From CAYONP01 sp964405335 (GTDB taxonomy: Bacteria > Armatimonadota > UBA10988): DNA of 34,812 nt. Below are positions 14,643 through 22,714 of the stretch, one piece after another. The notes under the pieces are model-generated. The model had not been told where the DNA came from and ran no database searches. It saw only the letters and a list, made by a program, of their open reading frames with translations. The first letter of the stretch is position 1, and every line of letters starts with the position of its first letter. The position numbers were made by a program, and so were the translations under genes. The stretch is taken from positions 1-34,812 of the forward strand of contig CAYONP010000065.1 of NCBI GenBank assembly GCA_964405335.1, in the 5' to 3' direction.

Positions 14643-16562
14643 TCAGCCCAGGAAGTGGTAGGGCTTGAACTCGCCGCAGACGCCGATGATGTTGGCGACA
14701 GCGCCGGCGACGAAGTCGCCGAAGATGACCCCGAGGAAGAACGGCAGCGCGGCGCGGTAGCCGCGCAGGCCGCTGCGCTTGACCACCGCATACTTGATGC
14801 CCCAGGCGATCATCAGCGGCAGCCAGACGGTGCCCATCGACCAGGTCGACGAGATGCCGTAGCCGACGGGGTGGAGCGGGAAACCGACGTAGCGGATGCG
14901 CAGCATGAACAGCCCGACGGCGACCACGAAGCCGGCGCCGATGGCCGTGCCGGCGGCCGGATCGGGGTCGGTCGGCACGCGCAGCCAGGTGGCCAGTTGG
15001 GCCCACGGCTGGCTGCCGAAACCGCGGATCATGCCGGCCGATTTCGCGCTCTCGGCGCCGATCACGCAGGTCGGCTGGAGCAACGCCCAGTAGGCGGCGG
15101 GGATGCCGACCAGCACGGCGAGGGTCATGGCGACCATCATCCGCCGCTGCGACGCCTGGGTGCGCTGCGCGCCGACCAGGCTCTCGATGAAGATCGGTCC
15201 CGGGTGCGAGCGGTGCGCACGGTTGAACCAGAAGAACATCGAGAAGCCGATCAGGGTGGACGGCCTGAAGGTCAGCGGCCCGGCGATGTGGACCATGACC
15301 AGGCCGGGGTCGCTGAAATGCAGGTCGTGCACCGGCGCGCCGAACTCGCCCCGCAGGCGCAGCACCGCCAGCGTGATGCCGAAGTATGCGGCGAGGAAGA
15401 TCAGCGCCGGCACCGGCTCCATGCCGAAGTGGATAGCGAACCAGACAAGGAACGCCACGGCCGCCACCAGGCCGGCGACGGCGGTGCGGTAGCGCATCGC
15501 CTCGCGCTCCTCGCCGGCCAGCCGCGGCCCACGGAGTGTCGAGGCGGCGACGGCGCGGAGGTGGGCGCGGGCCGACCAGAGGACGATGACGGCGATGCCC
15601 AGGTAGGCACCTAGCGCCTGTTCGGGGATATACGGCGCGAGCGGCTTCATCCGCCCGAGCCCGAGCGCCGCGGCGATGATCGACTGCGCTTTCCAGTACC
15701 AGAAGAAGAACCACGAGCTGAACAGCACGTCGAGCGGCAGCAGATAACCGACTCCGACGGCCCACGGGTCGAGCCACAGCGGGCTCCAGCCGATGGCGTT
15801 CCAGGGCGGGCTGGTCAGGTAGTTGCTGAGGTACAGGTTGCGGCTTGAAATCAGCGGGACGCCCGGCCAGAGCTGGTGTAGATTGTTGACCACCTGCAGC
15901 AGCACCGGGATGACGAAGCCGACCCACATCAGTCGGTTGCGGAAGAAGCCGAACTCCGGCGCGGTCATCTCGAGCGGCAGCGCGACCAGGGGGAAGGTCA
16001 GCTTCTCGGCGTCGGCCCACTGACGCCGCAGGATGACGCACAGCGAGGCGAAGGCGAGCAGCAGCGCGCCGCTGAACAGGCTCCACCAGAAGAGCGGCTT
16101 GACCAGCCCGCGGATCACCTCGGGGTCGTGGATGCTGGCGTGGCCCTCGAACACGGCCAGCAGCGTGGTCTCGTTCTCGACGATCAGGCTGCGCGGCAGG
16201 TGGCTGAAGAAGAGCGCCTCCCAGCCGTTCTCGGGTGTCGCGTAGCGGTGCGGATGGAGGATGACGCTGAGCAGCACCTGCGCCTGGTCGTGCCCGACCA
16301 GGGCCGAGCCGATGCCGACCATGAAGTAAATGCAGAGCAGCTCGGCCCGCGACAGGCCGAGCCCCGGCCGCAGCCGCTCGGCCACGGCCGAGAGGCAGGT
16401 GAGCACGAGCAGGATGAAGACCGTGTTGAAGTAGAGGCTGTAGACCGTCGGGTGGCCGGTGTACTTGATCGCCTCCATGACGGCCACCCAGTAGGCGTTG
16501 ATCGGGATGATCAGCACGCCGAGCAGGATGGCGCGCGCGCGGATGGCCGGCCGGTCGGGCAC
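14643..16562 (-). CDS. DUF6785/OPT-like multi-pass membrane protein
   Basis: 639 residues from a GTG at 16562 with GGAG eight bases upstream. At least twelve hydrophobic segments are visible, for example AILLGVLIIPINAYWVAV, FILLVLTCLSAVAE, FGITLAVLRL and LATWLRVPT followed by AGFVVAVGLFML. QWADAEKLTFPLVALPLEM resembles oligopeptide-transporter-superfamily proteins, and the N-terminal half matches what is annotated as DUF6785 (with DUF6784 at the C-terminus). Family knowledge: these proteins are common in Planctomycetota, Armatimonadota and Hydrogenedentota and have no proven substrate. It follows the receiver-like gene by 49 bases on the same strand, so it may lie under the same sigma-54 promoter. 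Confidence 0.75.
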   Translation of the reverse strand: MPDRPAIRARAILLGVLIIPINAYWVAVMEAIKYTGHPTVYSLYFNTVFILLVLTCLSAVAERLRPGLGLSRAELLCIYFMVGIGSALVGHDQAQVLLSVILHPHRYATPENGWEALFFSHLPRSLIVENETTLLAVFEGHASIHDPEVIRGLVKPLFWWSLFSGALLLAFASLCVILRRQWADAEKLTFPLVALPLEMTAPEFGFFRNRLMWVGFVIPVLLQVVNNLHQLWPGVPLISSRNLYLSNYLTSPPWNAIGWSPLWLDPWAVGVGYLLPLDVLFSSWFFFWYWKAQSIIAAALGLGRMKPLAPYIPEQALGAYLGIAVIVLWSARAHLRAVAASTLRGPRLAGEEREAMRYRTAVAGLVAAVAFLVWFAIHFGMEPVPALIFLAAYFGITLAVLRLRGEFGAPVHDLHFSDPGLVMVHIAGPLTFRPSTLIGFSMFFWFNRAHRSHPGPIFIESLVGAQRTQASQRRMMVAMTLAVLVGIPAAYWALLQPTCVIGAESAKSAGMIRGFGSQPWAQLATWLRVPTDPDPAAGTAIGAGFVVAVGLFMLRIRYVGFPLHPVGYGISSTWSMGTVWLPLMIAWGIKYAVVKRSGLRGYRAALPFFLGVIFGDFVAGAVANIIGVCGEFKPYHFLG

Positions 16563-16611
16563 GTACGGGTCTCCGCGGCACGGTTCGCGCGTGCTGACCG
16601 GCTCCCTGCCG

Positions 16612-17028
16612 TTACACCGCCACCAGGTGGCGCTCGTCGACCAACTGCCGCGCGACCAGCGCCAGGGTGCTCAGGTCGGTCGGCTTCAGCAGCTCGGTGC
16701 GCAGGCCGCCGAGCTCGCCCGGCCGGTGGCGTGCCGGCCCGGCGTGCAACAGGCCGAAGGTGAGGTGGGGGAACAGCTCGCGAAGCTGGTCGACCAGCCG
16801 GGCGCCGTCGTCGGTGCCGACCTCTTCTTCGACCAGCGCGCCGCGCACCGCGCCGCTGGCGCAGAGCGCCAGCGCGTCGGCGGCGCGGTGGCAGGGAATG
16901 CCGTCAAACCCGACCGCGCGCAACATGTCGCACAGCACCCCGGCGACCAGGCGGTCGGAGTCGACGACGAGCAGGGTCCTGGCCTGGTTCGCGGGCGCAG
17001 CGGTGTCGAGCGTGGCGGTGCCGGGCAT
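16612..17028 (-). CDS. Receiver-domain-like protein with Glu at the phospho-acceptor site
   Basis: 138 residues from the ATG at 17028, preceded by GGAG and GGGAG. A GTG at 17094 is in frame but would overlap a sigma-54 promoter. The fold reads as a CheY-like receiver: TLLVVDSDRLVAGVLCDMLRAVGF (acid pocket D23, D25), GALVEEEVGTDDG where E67 aligns with the usual phosphorylated Asp, and ELLKPTDLSTL with the conserved Lys115. No output domain follows. Family knowledge: Glu in that position often mimics the phosphorylated state or marks phosphorylation-independent pseudo-receivers. Function unknown; possibly an adaptor or regulator of the downstream DUF6785 gene. Confidence 0.72.
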   Translation of the reverse strand: MPGTATLDTAAPANQARTLLVVDSDRLVAGVLCDMLRAVGFDGIPCHRAADALALCASGAVRGALVEEEVGTDDGARLVDQLRELFPHLTFGLLHAGPARHRPGELGGLRTELLKPTDLSTLALVARQLVDERHLVAV

Positions 17029-17077
17029 CTCCCTCTCCAAGCGCGACCGAAGACCAGGGTCGCTACTCGGCAGGAGA

Positions 17078-17093
17078 TGCAAGCGGCGTGCCA
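17078..17093 (-). promoter_or_regulatory. Sigma-54 (RpoN) promoter, -24/-12 type
   Basis: On the minus strand the 16 bases read TGGCACGCCGCTTGCA. GG and GC are separated by exactly 10 bases, matching TGGCACG-N4-TTGCW. Transcription would start near 17067, about 39 bases before the receiver-like ATG. It lies in the 110-base gap after gspD, in the direction of the receiver and DUF6785 genes. Confidence 0.75.
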
Positions 17094-17138
17094 CACCGGC
17101 GCCAGCTCGGGCGCCCGGCCCGGAATGACGAGCTTTGG

Positions 17139-19742
17139 CTACGCGGGCGGCGACGGCCCGGCCTGGCCACCGAGCGAGCGCGCCGGGCGCGGGGCCCGGG
17201 CGGTCGGCTCGGTGCTCGGCGTCGGTTCGTCCAGCGGTCGTTCTTCGGGCTCGGCCGGCGTGTCGCCCGGCGGCTCGGGCAGGATCTCGCGCAGGCCTTC
17301 CTGCTCGCGCAGGTAGTCGTTGATCGCCGGCAGTGTCTCGCCGACCTGCTCCTGGCGCATGCGCCGGATGCGGTCGAGCTGCTCGTCGGTGGTGACCACG
17401 AAGGGGGTCAGGAAGACCATCAGCTCGGTCCGCTCGTTGGACTGCTCGGAGCGGCGGAAGAGCGGCCCGATGAGCGGCAGATCGCCCAGGATGGGCACGC
17501 GCACCGAGCGCTCGGACTCACGGTCGCGGATGATCCCGCCGATGACAATCGTCTGGCCCGACTCGACCATCACCTCGGTGTTGGCCGTGCGGGTGGCAAT
17601 CAGTGGCTGCTCGAACCCGCCCGATTCGAGGATGTCGACCAGCTCGTCGATGGTCTGGTTGACATCGAGCACGACCATGCGCGAGCCGAGGCTGACCCGC
17701 GGCGTGACCTGCAGCCGGATGACGATGTCCTTGAACTCGGTGGTGGTGCGGAAGTTGCCGCCGGTCTGCTCGGTCGCCGACGAGACGTAGGGGAACTGCT
17801 GGCCGATCGAGATCTCGGCCTCGACATTGTCGAGCGTGGTGATGTGCGGCGTCGACAACACCTTGACCTTATTCCGGTCACTGAGCGCGCGGAGCAGCGC
17901 TTGGAACTCGCTGCCGACCAAGGCATAGCGAATGCCCTGCGAGATCGCGGTGTCCAGGTTGAAGACCGACTCGGCCCGGTCGTCCTCGCCGGGCGCCTTG
18001 AGCCAGGCCATCTCGACGCCGAGCGACTCGGAGTCGCTGAGCGTGATGTCGGCGATGATCACGCTGATGTAGACCTGCGCCTGCGGCTGGTCGAGCGCCT
18101 GGATGATCCGCCGCACCTGCGGCAGCGAGGCCGCCGGACCGGAGATGATCAGCGTGTTCGACTGCGCCTCGGCGACGACGGTCACGTCGCGCAACTGCTG
18201 CAGCGGCGACTCACGCTGCTGCGCCCCGCCACCGAACAAGAAGAAGAAGAACCCACCGCCGCCACCACCGCCGCGCAGGAGCTGGTTCAGCGTCTGCTGC
18301 ACCGTCTGCGCCGCGGCGAACTCGAGCGAGACCACCTCGAGCACGTCCTGCAGGTCGCCCGGCTTGTCCATGGCGCGGATCAGATCCTCGTAGACCAGCA
18401 TGTTCTCGGGCGTGGCGGTGATCAGCAGCGAGTTGGTCCGCACATCGGCGACGACCAGGTTCTCGCGCAGCGAGGTGAAGCCGGGCGTGGCCTGCTGGCG
18501 ACCGAAGCCGCCGAAGCGGCCGAAGAAGCTGGGCAGGCCGCTGCGGCCGCTGATCCCCTCGGGCTGCGGAAAGACGTCGGCCAGGCGATCGGCCATCGAC
18601 TGCGCCTCGGCGAACTGCAACTGGAAGGTGCGGAAGCTGACCTGCGTGGTGACGTCCTTGTCCAGCTCGGCGATCACCGTGCGCAATTGCTCGACCACCT
18701 CTGGCGTGGCGAACAGGACAATCGAGTTGGTCCGCGCGTCGGCGGTGATCTTGACCTGGTCGCTTGGGTCGATCAGCCCCGCCTGCAGCATCTGGATGAC
18801 CTGCATCGCCTGGTTCGGGTCGCGGCCCTGCAGCCGCCGCTGCAGCGAGCCGACCGGGTCGGCGTAGAGGCTGGTCAGGATCGACTGCACCTCGGTCGCG
18901 TTGCCGTTGCGCAGGGCGACCACGGCCACCTCGCGGCGGTCCTCGGGCACCGCGTCGAGGGTGCTGATGATCTGCAGCAGCCGCCGCACGTTGGCCGAGG
19001 TGTCGGTGATGATCAGCGTGTTGGTCTCGTCGATGCCGACCAGGCTGGCGCTCTCCTGGACAATCAGCGGCTTGAGCGACTCGGCCATGGTCTTGGCCCG
19101 CACATAGCGCAGCGGCACGACCTGCGTGATCACGTCGGGCCCGATCTCGACCTCCTCGGGATCGGCGCCCACCTGCACGTCGCCGCCCCGGCCGACGGCC
19201 CGTGTGCGCGGCCAGATTTCGATCATCTTCAGGTCGTCGCTCAGCGTGCCGACCATGGTGAACCCGCGCACGTTCAGCGCCGAGCGCATGATCTCGAAGC
19301 TCTCTTCGACGGTCACGTCCTTGGCGCTGACCACCGTGATGGCCCCGGTCAGCTCAGGGTGCGGACTGATCGACTCACCCCAGATTTCGGACAACGCCTG
19401 CAGCACCGCCCCGATATCGGCGTTGACGAAGCTCATCGAGACCAGCATGTCGCGCCGGCGCGGGAGATTGTCCGGATCGACCACCGGCCCGCCCGCCCCC
19501 GGCTGGCCCGGCTGACCACCCGGCTGGCCCGGCTGACCACCCGGCTGACCCGGCTGACCTCCCGGTTGGCCTGGCTGGCCGCCCGGTTGGCCCGGCGGCG
19601 CTCCGGGCGGCGTGCCCTCGGAGACCGCGCGCGGCGAGTTGACCGGTGCAATCTCGGTCGGCTCACCCTCCTGGGCGAGCGCCGTGAGCGCAACCAGCAG
19701 CGTTAACATGCAGACCCGGATGATCGCCTGGTTTCGCACCAC
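17139..19742 (-). CDS. gspD: Type II secretion system secretin GspD
   Basis: 867 residues from a GTG at 19742 (GGAG upstream; a second GTG follows directly). Signal peptide with cleavage near TALA-QEG (23/24). A Gly-Gln-Pro tandem linker spans 51-82. The N0 domain (100-180) contains SFVNADIGAVLQALSEIWG. Four N1-like ring repeats follow at about 204-270, 272-370, 373-470 and 478-580. The secretin barrel is at about 585-785, with VKVLSTPHITTLDN, GQQFPYVSS, TIVIGGIIRD, VPILGDLPLIGPLFR and TELMVFLTPFVV. Family knowledge: secretins form the 12-16-fold outer-membrane channel. Typical GspD has N0 plus three such repeats; here four are seen, and the last carries a poly-Gly/poly-Phe insert at about 489-505. 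It is the last gene of the gsp operon. Confidence 0.93.
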   Translation of the reverse strand: MVRNQAIIRVCMLTLLVALTALAQEGEPTEIAPVNSPRAVSEGTPPGAPPGQPGGQPGQPGGQPGQPGGQPGQPGGQPGQPGAGGPVVDPDNLPRRRDMLVSMSFVNADIGAVLQALSEIWGESISPHPELTGAITVVSAKDVTVEESFEIMRSALNVRGFTMVGTLSDDLKMIEIWPRTRAVGRGGDVQVGADPEEVEIGPDVITQVVPLRYVRAKTMAESLKPLIVQESASLVGIDETNTLIITDTSANVRRLLQIISTLDAVPEDRREVAVVALRNGNATEVQSILTSLYADPVGSLQRRLQGRDPNQAMQVIQMLQAGLIDPSDQVKITADARTNSIVLFATPEVVEQLRTVIAELDKDVTTQVSFRTFQLQFAEAQSMADRLADVFPQPEGISGRSGLPSFFGRFGGFGRQQATPGFTSLRENLVVADVRTNSLLITATPENMLVYEDLIRAMDKPGDLQDVLEVVSLEFAAAQTVQQTLNQLLRGGGGGGGFFFFLFGGGAQQRESPLQQLRDVTVVAEAQSNTLIISGPAASLPQVRRIIQALDQPQAQVYISVIIADITLSDSESLGVEMAWLKAPGEDDRAESVFNLDTAISQGIRYALVGSEFQALLRALSDRNKVKVLSTPHITTLDNVEAEISIGQQFPYVSSATEQTGGNFRTTTEFKDIVIRLQVTPRVSLGSRMVVLDVNQTIDELVDILESGGFEQPLIATRTANTEVMVESGQTIVIGGIIRDRESERSVRVPILGDLPLIGPLFRRSEQSNERTELMVFLTPFVVTTDEQLDRIRRMRQEQVGETLPAINDYLREQEGLREILPEPPGDTPAEPEERPLDEPTPSTEPTARAPRPARSLGGQAGPSPPA
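18226..18275. repeat. Low-complexity Gly/Phe-coding tract inside gspD
   Basis: A short run coding for seven Gly, then FFFFLF, then GGG within the last N-domain of the secretin. On the plus strand it appears as CCGCCACC-type repeats next to an AAGAAG run. It may be prone to slippage. Confidence 0.7.
19497..19592. repeat. 21-base tandem repeat in gspD (GGQPGQP linker)
   Basis: About four and a half copies of a 21-base unit coding for GGQPGQP, giving residues 51-82 of the secretin between the signal peptide and the N0 domain. Copies differ at silent positions, so the peptide rather than the DNA seems conserved. Confidence 0.85.
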
Positions 19743-19780
19743 ATCGCTCCCGCCCGGCGGCTCCGCCCGGCGTCGTTCGC

Positions 19781-20731
19781 TCAGTCGCGCCCGCCGCGCC
19801 CACGGCCGAAGTTGTCGCGCCCGCCGCCGCGCCGGCGCATGTACTCCTCGTAGCGCTGCCGCTGCTCGGGGCTCAACCGACTCGGGTCAAACCCCCCGGG
19901 CATCCCGCCACCCATGCCACCATATTGCATGCCGCCCGCGCCACCGCCGCTGCTCCGGCCGCCGCTCTGCTCGCCGCCCTGCTCGCCCGGCTGCGGCTGC
20001 TGCGGCTGGCCCGGCTGGGCGCTGGCCACCGGCTTGTTCTCACCCAGCGCCACGGTCACCGGCGCGGTGGCGAAGCCGGCCGAGTTCTCGAGCGTCACCC
20101 GCCGATCGTCCTCGGCGACCTGCCGCACGCGGTAGCCAAAGGCCTCTTCGCCGACACTGACGATGCGCACCCGGCGGGTGTTCGTCTCCTCGACCACCAC
20201 GCGGTAGCCGTCGTCGGTGCGGACGAAACCGGTCACCGCCACGGGCGGCTTGGCTGCCACGCCCGAGGCCTCGACCGTCGGGCCGGGCGCCTCGTCGCCA
20301 GCGCTCGACGGCTGGCCGACGGTGTCGAACACGCCGCCACTCTGCGCCGGCGCCTGCACCTGCAACGAGCTGTCGACCGCGGGCACCTCGGGCACTCCCG
20401 TATCGGCGCCGCCGCGCGACTGAACGTTGACCAGCGGGGTGAACAACCGCCGCTCGGCGATCTGCTCGTAGCCGGCCAGCACCGCGCCGGCCGGCAGGTT
20501 CGAGGCGAACGGGTCGTCGCCGCGCGAGGCGCTGCGCACCGCCGCGCTGTCGGGCGCGTCCACCACGCCGGCCGGCGGCTCGGCCTCGGCGGTGCGCGGC
20601 GCGGCCGGCCGATTGGCCTCGGCGGCGTCGCGGCCGGGCCCCTGCGCCTTGCGGACCACGACCACGCCGCCGGCGGTCAGCAGCAAGGCGAACAGCGACA
20701 GGATCACGATATCGCGTTGCGTTACCTGCAT
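19781..20731 (-). CDS. GspC/PilP-like inner-membrane linker protein of the secretion system
   Basis: 316 residues. A single N-terminal membrane helix (8-26, IVILSLFALLLTAGGVVVV) is followed by a Pro/Ala-rich periplasmic linker. YEQIAERRLFTPLV (88-101) resembles the start of the GspC homology region and PilP. A small beta domain follows at about 160-220 (VAVTGFVRTDDGYRVVVEE, VSVGEEAFGYRV). The tail from about 235 is Gln/Pro- then Gly/Arg-rich with a helical segment (SPEQRQRYEEYMRRR). Family knowledge: GspC links the inner-membrane platform to the N0 domain of GspD. Position directly before gspD and the single-pass topology support this; sequence similarity is only moderate. Its ATG overlaps the gspM stop by one base (TGATG), and gspD follows after 38 bases. 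Confidence 0.68.
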   Translation of the reverse strand: MQVTQRDIVILSLFALLLTAGGVVVVRKAQGPGRDAAEANRPAAPRTAEAEPPAGVVDAPDSAAVRSASRGDDPFASNLPAGAVLAGYEQIAERRLFTPLVNVQSRGGADTGVPEVPAVDSSLQVQAPAQSGGVFDTVGQPSSAGDEAPGPTVEASGVAAKPPVAVTGFVRTDDGYRVVVEETNTRRVRIVSVGEEAFGYRVRQVAEDDRRVTLENSAGFATAPVTVALGENKPVASAQPGQPQQPQPGEQGGEQSGGRSSGGGAGGMQYGGMGGGMPGGFDPSRLSPEQRQRYEEYMRRRGGGRDNFGRGRGGRD

Positions 20732-21318
20732 CAGGAACTCCGCTCGGCCGCGGCCTTGGCGCGTTCGGCGGCGAGCTGCTCGCGCCGCTCGAGATCGATC
20801 ACGCCATAGTTGGTGACCGTCGCCTGGATGGTCAGCGGCTGCCCGCCGCGGCTCTGGCGCCGGACGACCAACCGCTCGACCGCCACCACCCCGTTGAGCG
20901 ACTGCAACTGCGACAGCAACCGGACCAGCCCGCCCGTGTCACCGGCGAGGGTCAGCGTGATGGGGAAGGCGATCAGGCCCTGCTCGTCGATCACCTCGCG
21001 CTTCGGCTGCACGGTGACCACCTCGAGCCCGGCGCCGAGGGTCAGGGCTTCGAGCCGGCGCGTCCAGTCGCTGGCTCGCGCCGCCTGCGCCGCCGGATCG
21101 AGCGGCTCGCCATAGCCCGACCAGCTCACCTCGCGGCTGCGCGCGGCGTCTTTCGTTTCGGCCAGCCGCTCGCGCAGTTGGTTGACCTCCTCGCGCAGCG
21201 TCTCGAGCTCTTCTTTGCGCTCGAAGTAGGGCGAAAAGACGGGCTCGCGCAGCAGAAACACGCCGACCAACAGCGAGAGCAGCAAGAGGGCCAGCATCAG
21301 CCAGGTGCGGGTGGTCAT
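20731..21318 (-). CDS. GspM/PilO-like secretion system protein
   Basis: 195 residues. One membrane helix at 7-23 (LMLALLLLSLLVGVFLL) is followed by a coiled coil at about 33-62 (ERKEELETLREEVNQLRERLAE), then a ferredoxin-like domain with LEVVTVQPKREV, FPITLTLAGDTGGLVRLLSQLQSL and VVAVERLVVRR. This order is that of PilO and GspM. Family knowledge: these proteins dimerise in the periplasm and couple the cytoplasmic GspL/PilM-N part to the secretin. The ATG overlaps the stop of the gspL-like gene by four bases (ATGA), and its own stop shares one base with the GspC-like gene. Confidence 0.8.
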   Translation of the reverse strand: MTTRTWLMLALLLLSLLVGVFLLREPVFSPYFERKEELETLREEVNQLRERLAETKDAARSREVSWSGYGEPLDPAAQAARASDWTRRLEALTLGAGLEVVTVQPKREVIDEQGLIAFPITLTLAGDTGGLVRLLSQLQSLNGVVAVERLVVRRQSRGGQPLTIQATVTNYGVIDLERREQLAAERAKAAAERSS

Positions 21319-22712
21319 CGCGACCTCCCCGACCGCCCGTCGGCCGCCGGCCAGTAGCAGCGGAGCTGGTAGTTGTAGACCAGCTCGTCGCCGATGGTCT
21401 CGGCGTTGGACGAGTCGAGATCGACCCGCTCGAACAGCCCCAGCCCGTGCAGCGCATCGACCGCCTGCGCCACCGCCGCGTTGGTGAACGCCTCGCCGCG
21501 GATGACCACCGGCCGCGACCGCTCGAGCGCAATCTCCTCGATCGCCACGCCGCCGGGCAGGCCCTCCGACATGTCGCGCAATAGACCGAGCCAGCTACCC
21601 TCCTGGCGCAACCGCGCCTTGGTCTCGCCCAGGTGGATCAGGAACGTCGGCGTCTCGCTGCCGAGCGCCTTGAGCTGCGCCTGCAGCTCGTCGCGCTGGT
21701 CGACCAACTGCTGGTGCACGCGAGCCTGCTCGCGCCACTTGAGCGAGAAGATGCCGCCGGCCAGGCAGATCAACAGGAACACCGCCGCCACCGCGGTGCC
21801 GGCCAGCGACGACTGCCGCCGCTCGGCCCGGCGCGCGGTCTGGACCCGCTCGCGCAGGTTGAGCCGCAACGGAGTCGGCGCGCCGCGCAGGGCCAGGCCC
21901 GTCGCCACGGCAAACTCGGCCGCCGACTGGTCGGCCGGTCCGGCCGCGGCCCACGGATCGGCCTTGCTGACCTCGAGCCCGAGCGCGCGGCGCAGCGCGC
22001 CGGCCAGGTCGTCGGCCTCTGGCCCGGCGACCATCAGGCGCCGGACCGTCTCGCCGGTGGCCCCGGCATGGACCTGCAACGTCCGCCTGACCTCATCGAT
22101 CAGCGCCGTCTCGTCGCCGCTCACGCCCCGCACACCGGCCAGCCGCCCGTGGCTGTCGAGCATCGTCAGCTCGGCGCCGGTGCCGCCGGCGTGGAGCAGG
22201 ATAACCGGCTCGCCCGACGGTAGATCGGGCGCCACCGCGTTGGCCAGCGCGAACGGCGTGACGTCGACGATGGCCACCTTGAGGTCGAGTTCGCCCAGCG
22301 CCGCGAGCACCGGCGCCAGCGCCTCCTTGCGGCAGGCGGCGATGGCGACCAGCGCCTCGCCGCCAGGCTTGCCCGCATCGACCACCGCGTGCGAGTAGTC
22401 GATCTCGTCGACCGGCAGGGGCAACGTGCTGGCCGCCTCGGCCTGGGCCAGGCGGGCGAGGTTCTCCTCGCTGGTGGCGGGGAAGCGGGCCAGCTTGACG
22501 GCGCAGTCACGCAACGGCAGGCCGAGCACGAGGTGCCGCACACCGCGCCCGCGGGTGGCCATGAAGTCGGCGATGCCGGCGGCGACGGTGGTCGGTTGGT
22601 CGTCGGCGAGGGGGATGGCGGCGGCTTCGATGGAAACCAGCCGCCCGCGCCGGCTGTGGCCGACGACGGCACGGAGGACCCGGCCGCCCAGCTCGAAGCC
22701 GACGCTCTTCAT
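21315..22712 (-). CDS. GspL-like protein (PilM-PilN fusion type)
   Basis: 465 residues from the ATG at 22712, which has GGAG five bases upstream; a GTG directly before it is possible. Residues 1-280 form an actin-like PilM/GspL cytoplasmic part (MKSVGFELGGRVLRAVVG, HLVLGLPLRD, FPATSEENLARLAQAEAASTLPLPVDEIDYSH, VILLHAGGTGAELTML). A single membrane helix lies at about 304-324, then a coiled coil at 328-355 and a PilN/GspL-like ferredoxin domain to the end. Family knowledge: this part recruits the secretion ATPase GspE at the inner membrane. Its place between gspK and the PilO-like gene, with 4-base coupling to the latter, fits well. Confidence 0.82.
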   Translation of the reverse strand: MKSVGFELGGRVLRAVVGHSRRGRLVSIEAAAIPLADDQPTTVAAGIADFMATRGRGVRHLVLGLPLRDCAVKLARFPATSEENLARLAQAEAASTLPLPVDEIDYSHAVVDAGKPGGEALVAIAACRKEALAPVLAALGELDLKVAIVDVTPFALANAVAPDLPSGEPVILLHAGGTGAELTMLDSHGRLAGVRGVSGDETALIDEVRRTLQVHAGATGETVRRLMVAGPEADDLAGALRRALGLEVSKADPWAAAGPADQSAAEFAVATGLALRGAPTPLRLNLRERVQTARRAERRQSSLAGTAVAAVFLLICLAGGIFSLKWREQARVHQQLVDQRDELQAQLKALGSETPTFLIHLGETKARLRQEGSWLGLLRDMSEGLPGGVAIEEIALERSRPVVIRGEAFTNAAVAQAVDALHGLGLFERVDLDSSNAETIGDELVYNYQLRCYWPAADGRSGRSR

Positions 22713-22714
22713 CA

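Noticed and set aside
17108..17117. CGGGCGCCCG palindrome after gspD, considered as a terminator
   Set aside because: Only 10 bases, no loop and no T-run; expected by chance in such GC-rich DNA.
17088..19706. An 872-residue plus-strand open frame opposite gspD
   Set aside because: Composition is typical of an antisense shadow (Arg, Asp, Leu, His repeats), while the minus strand codes for a full secretin with all domains.
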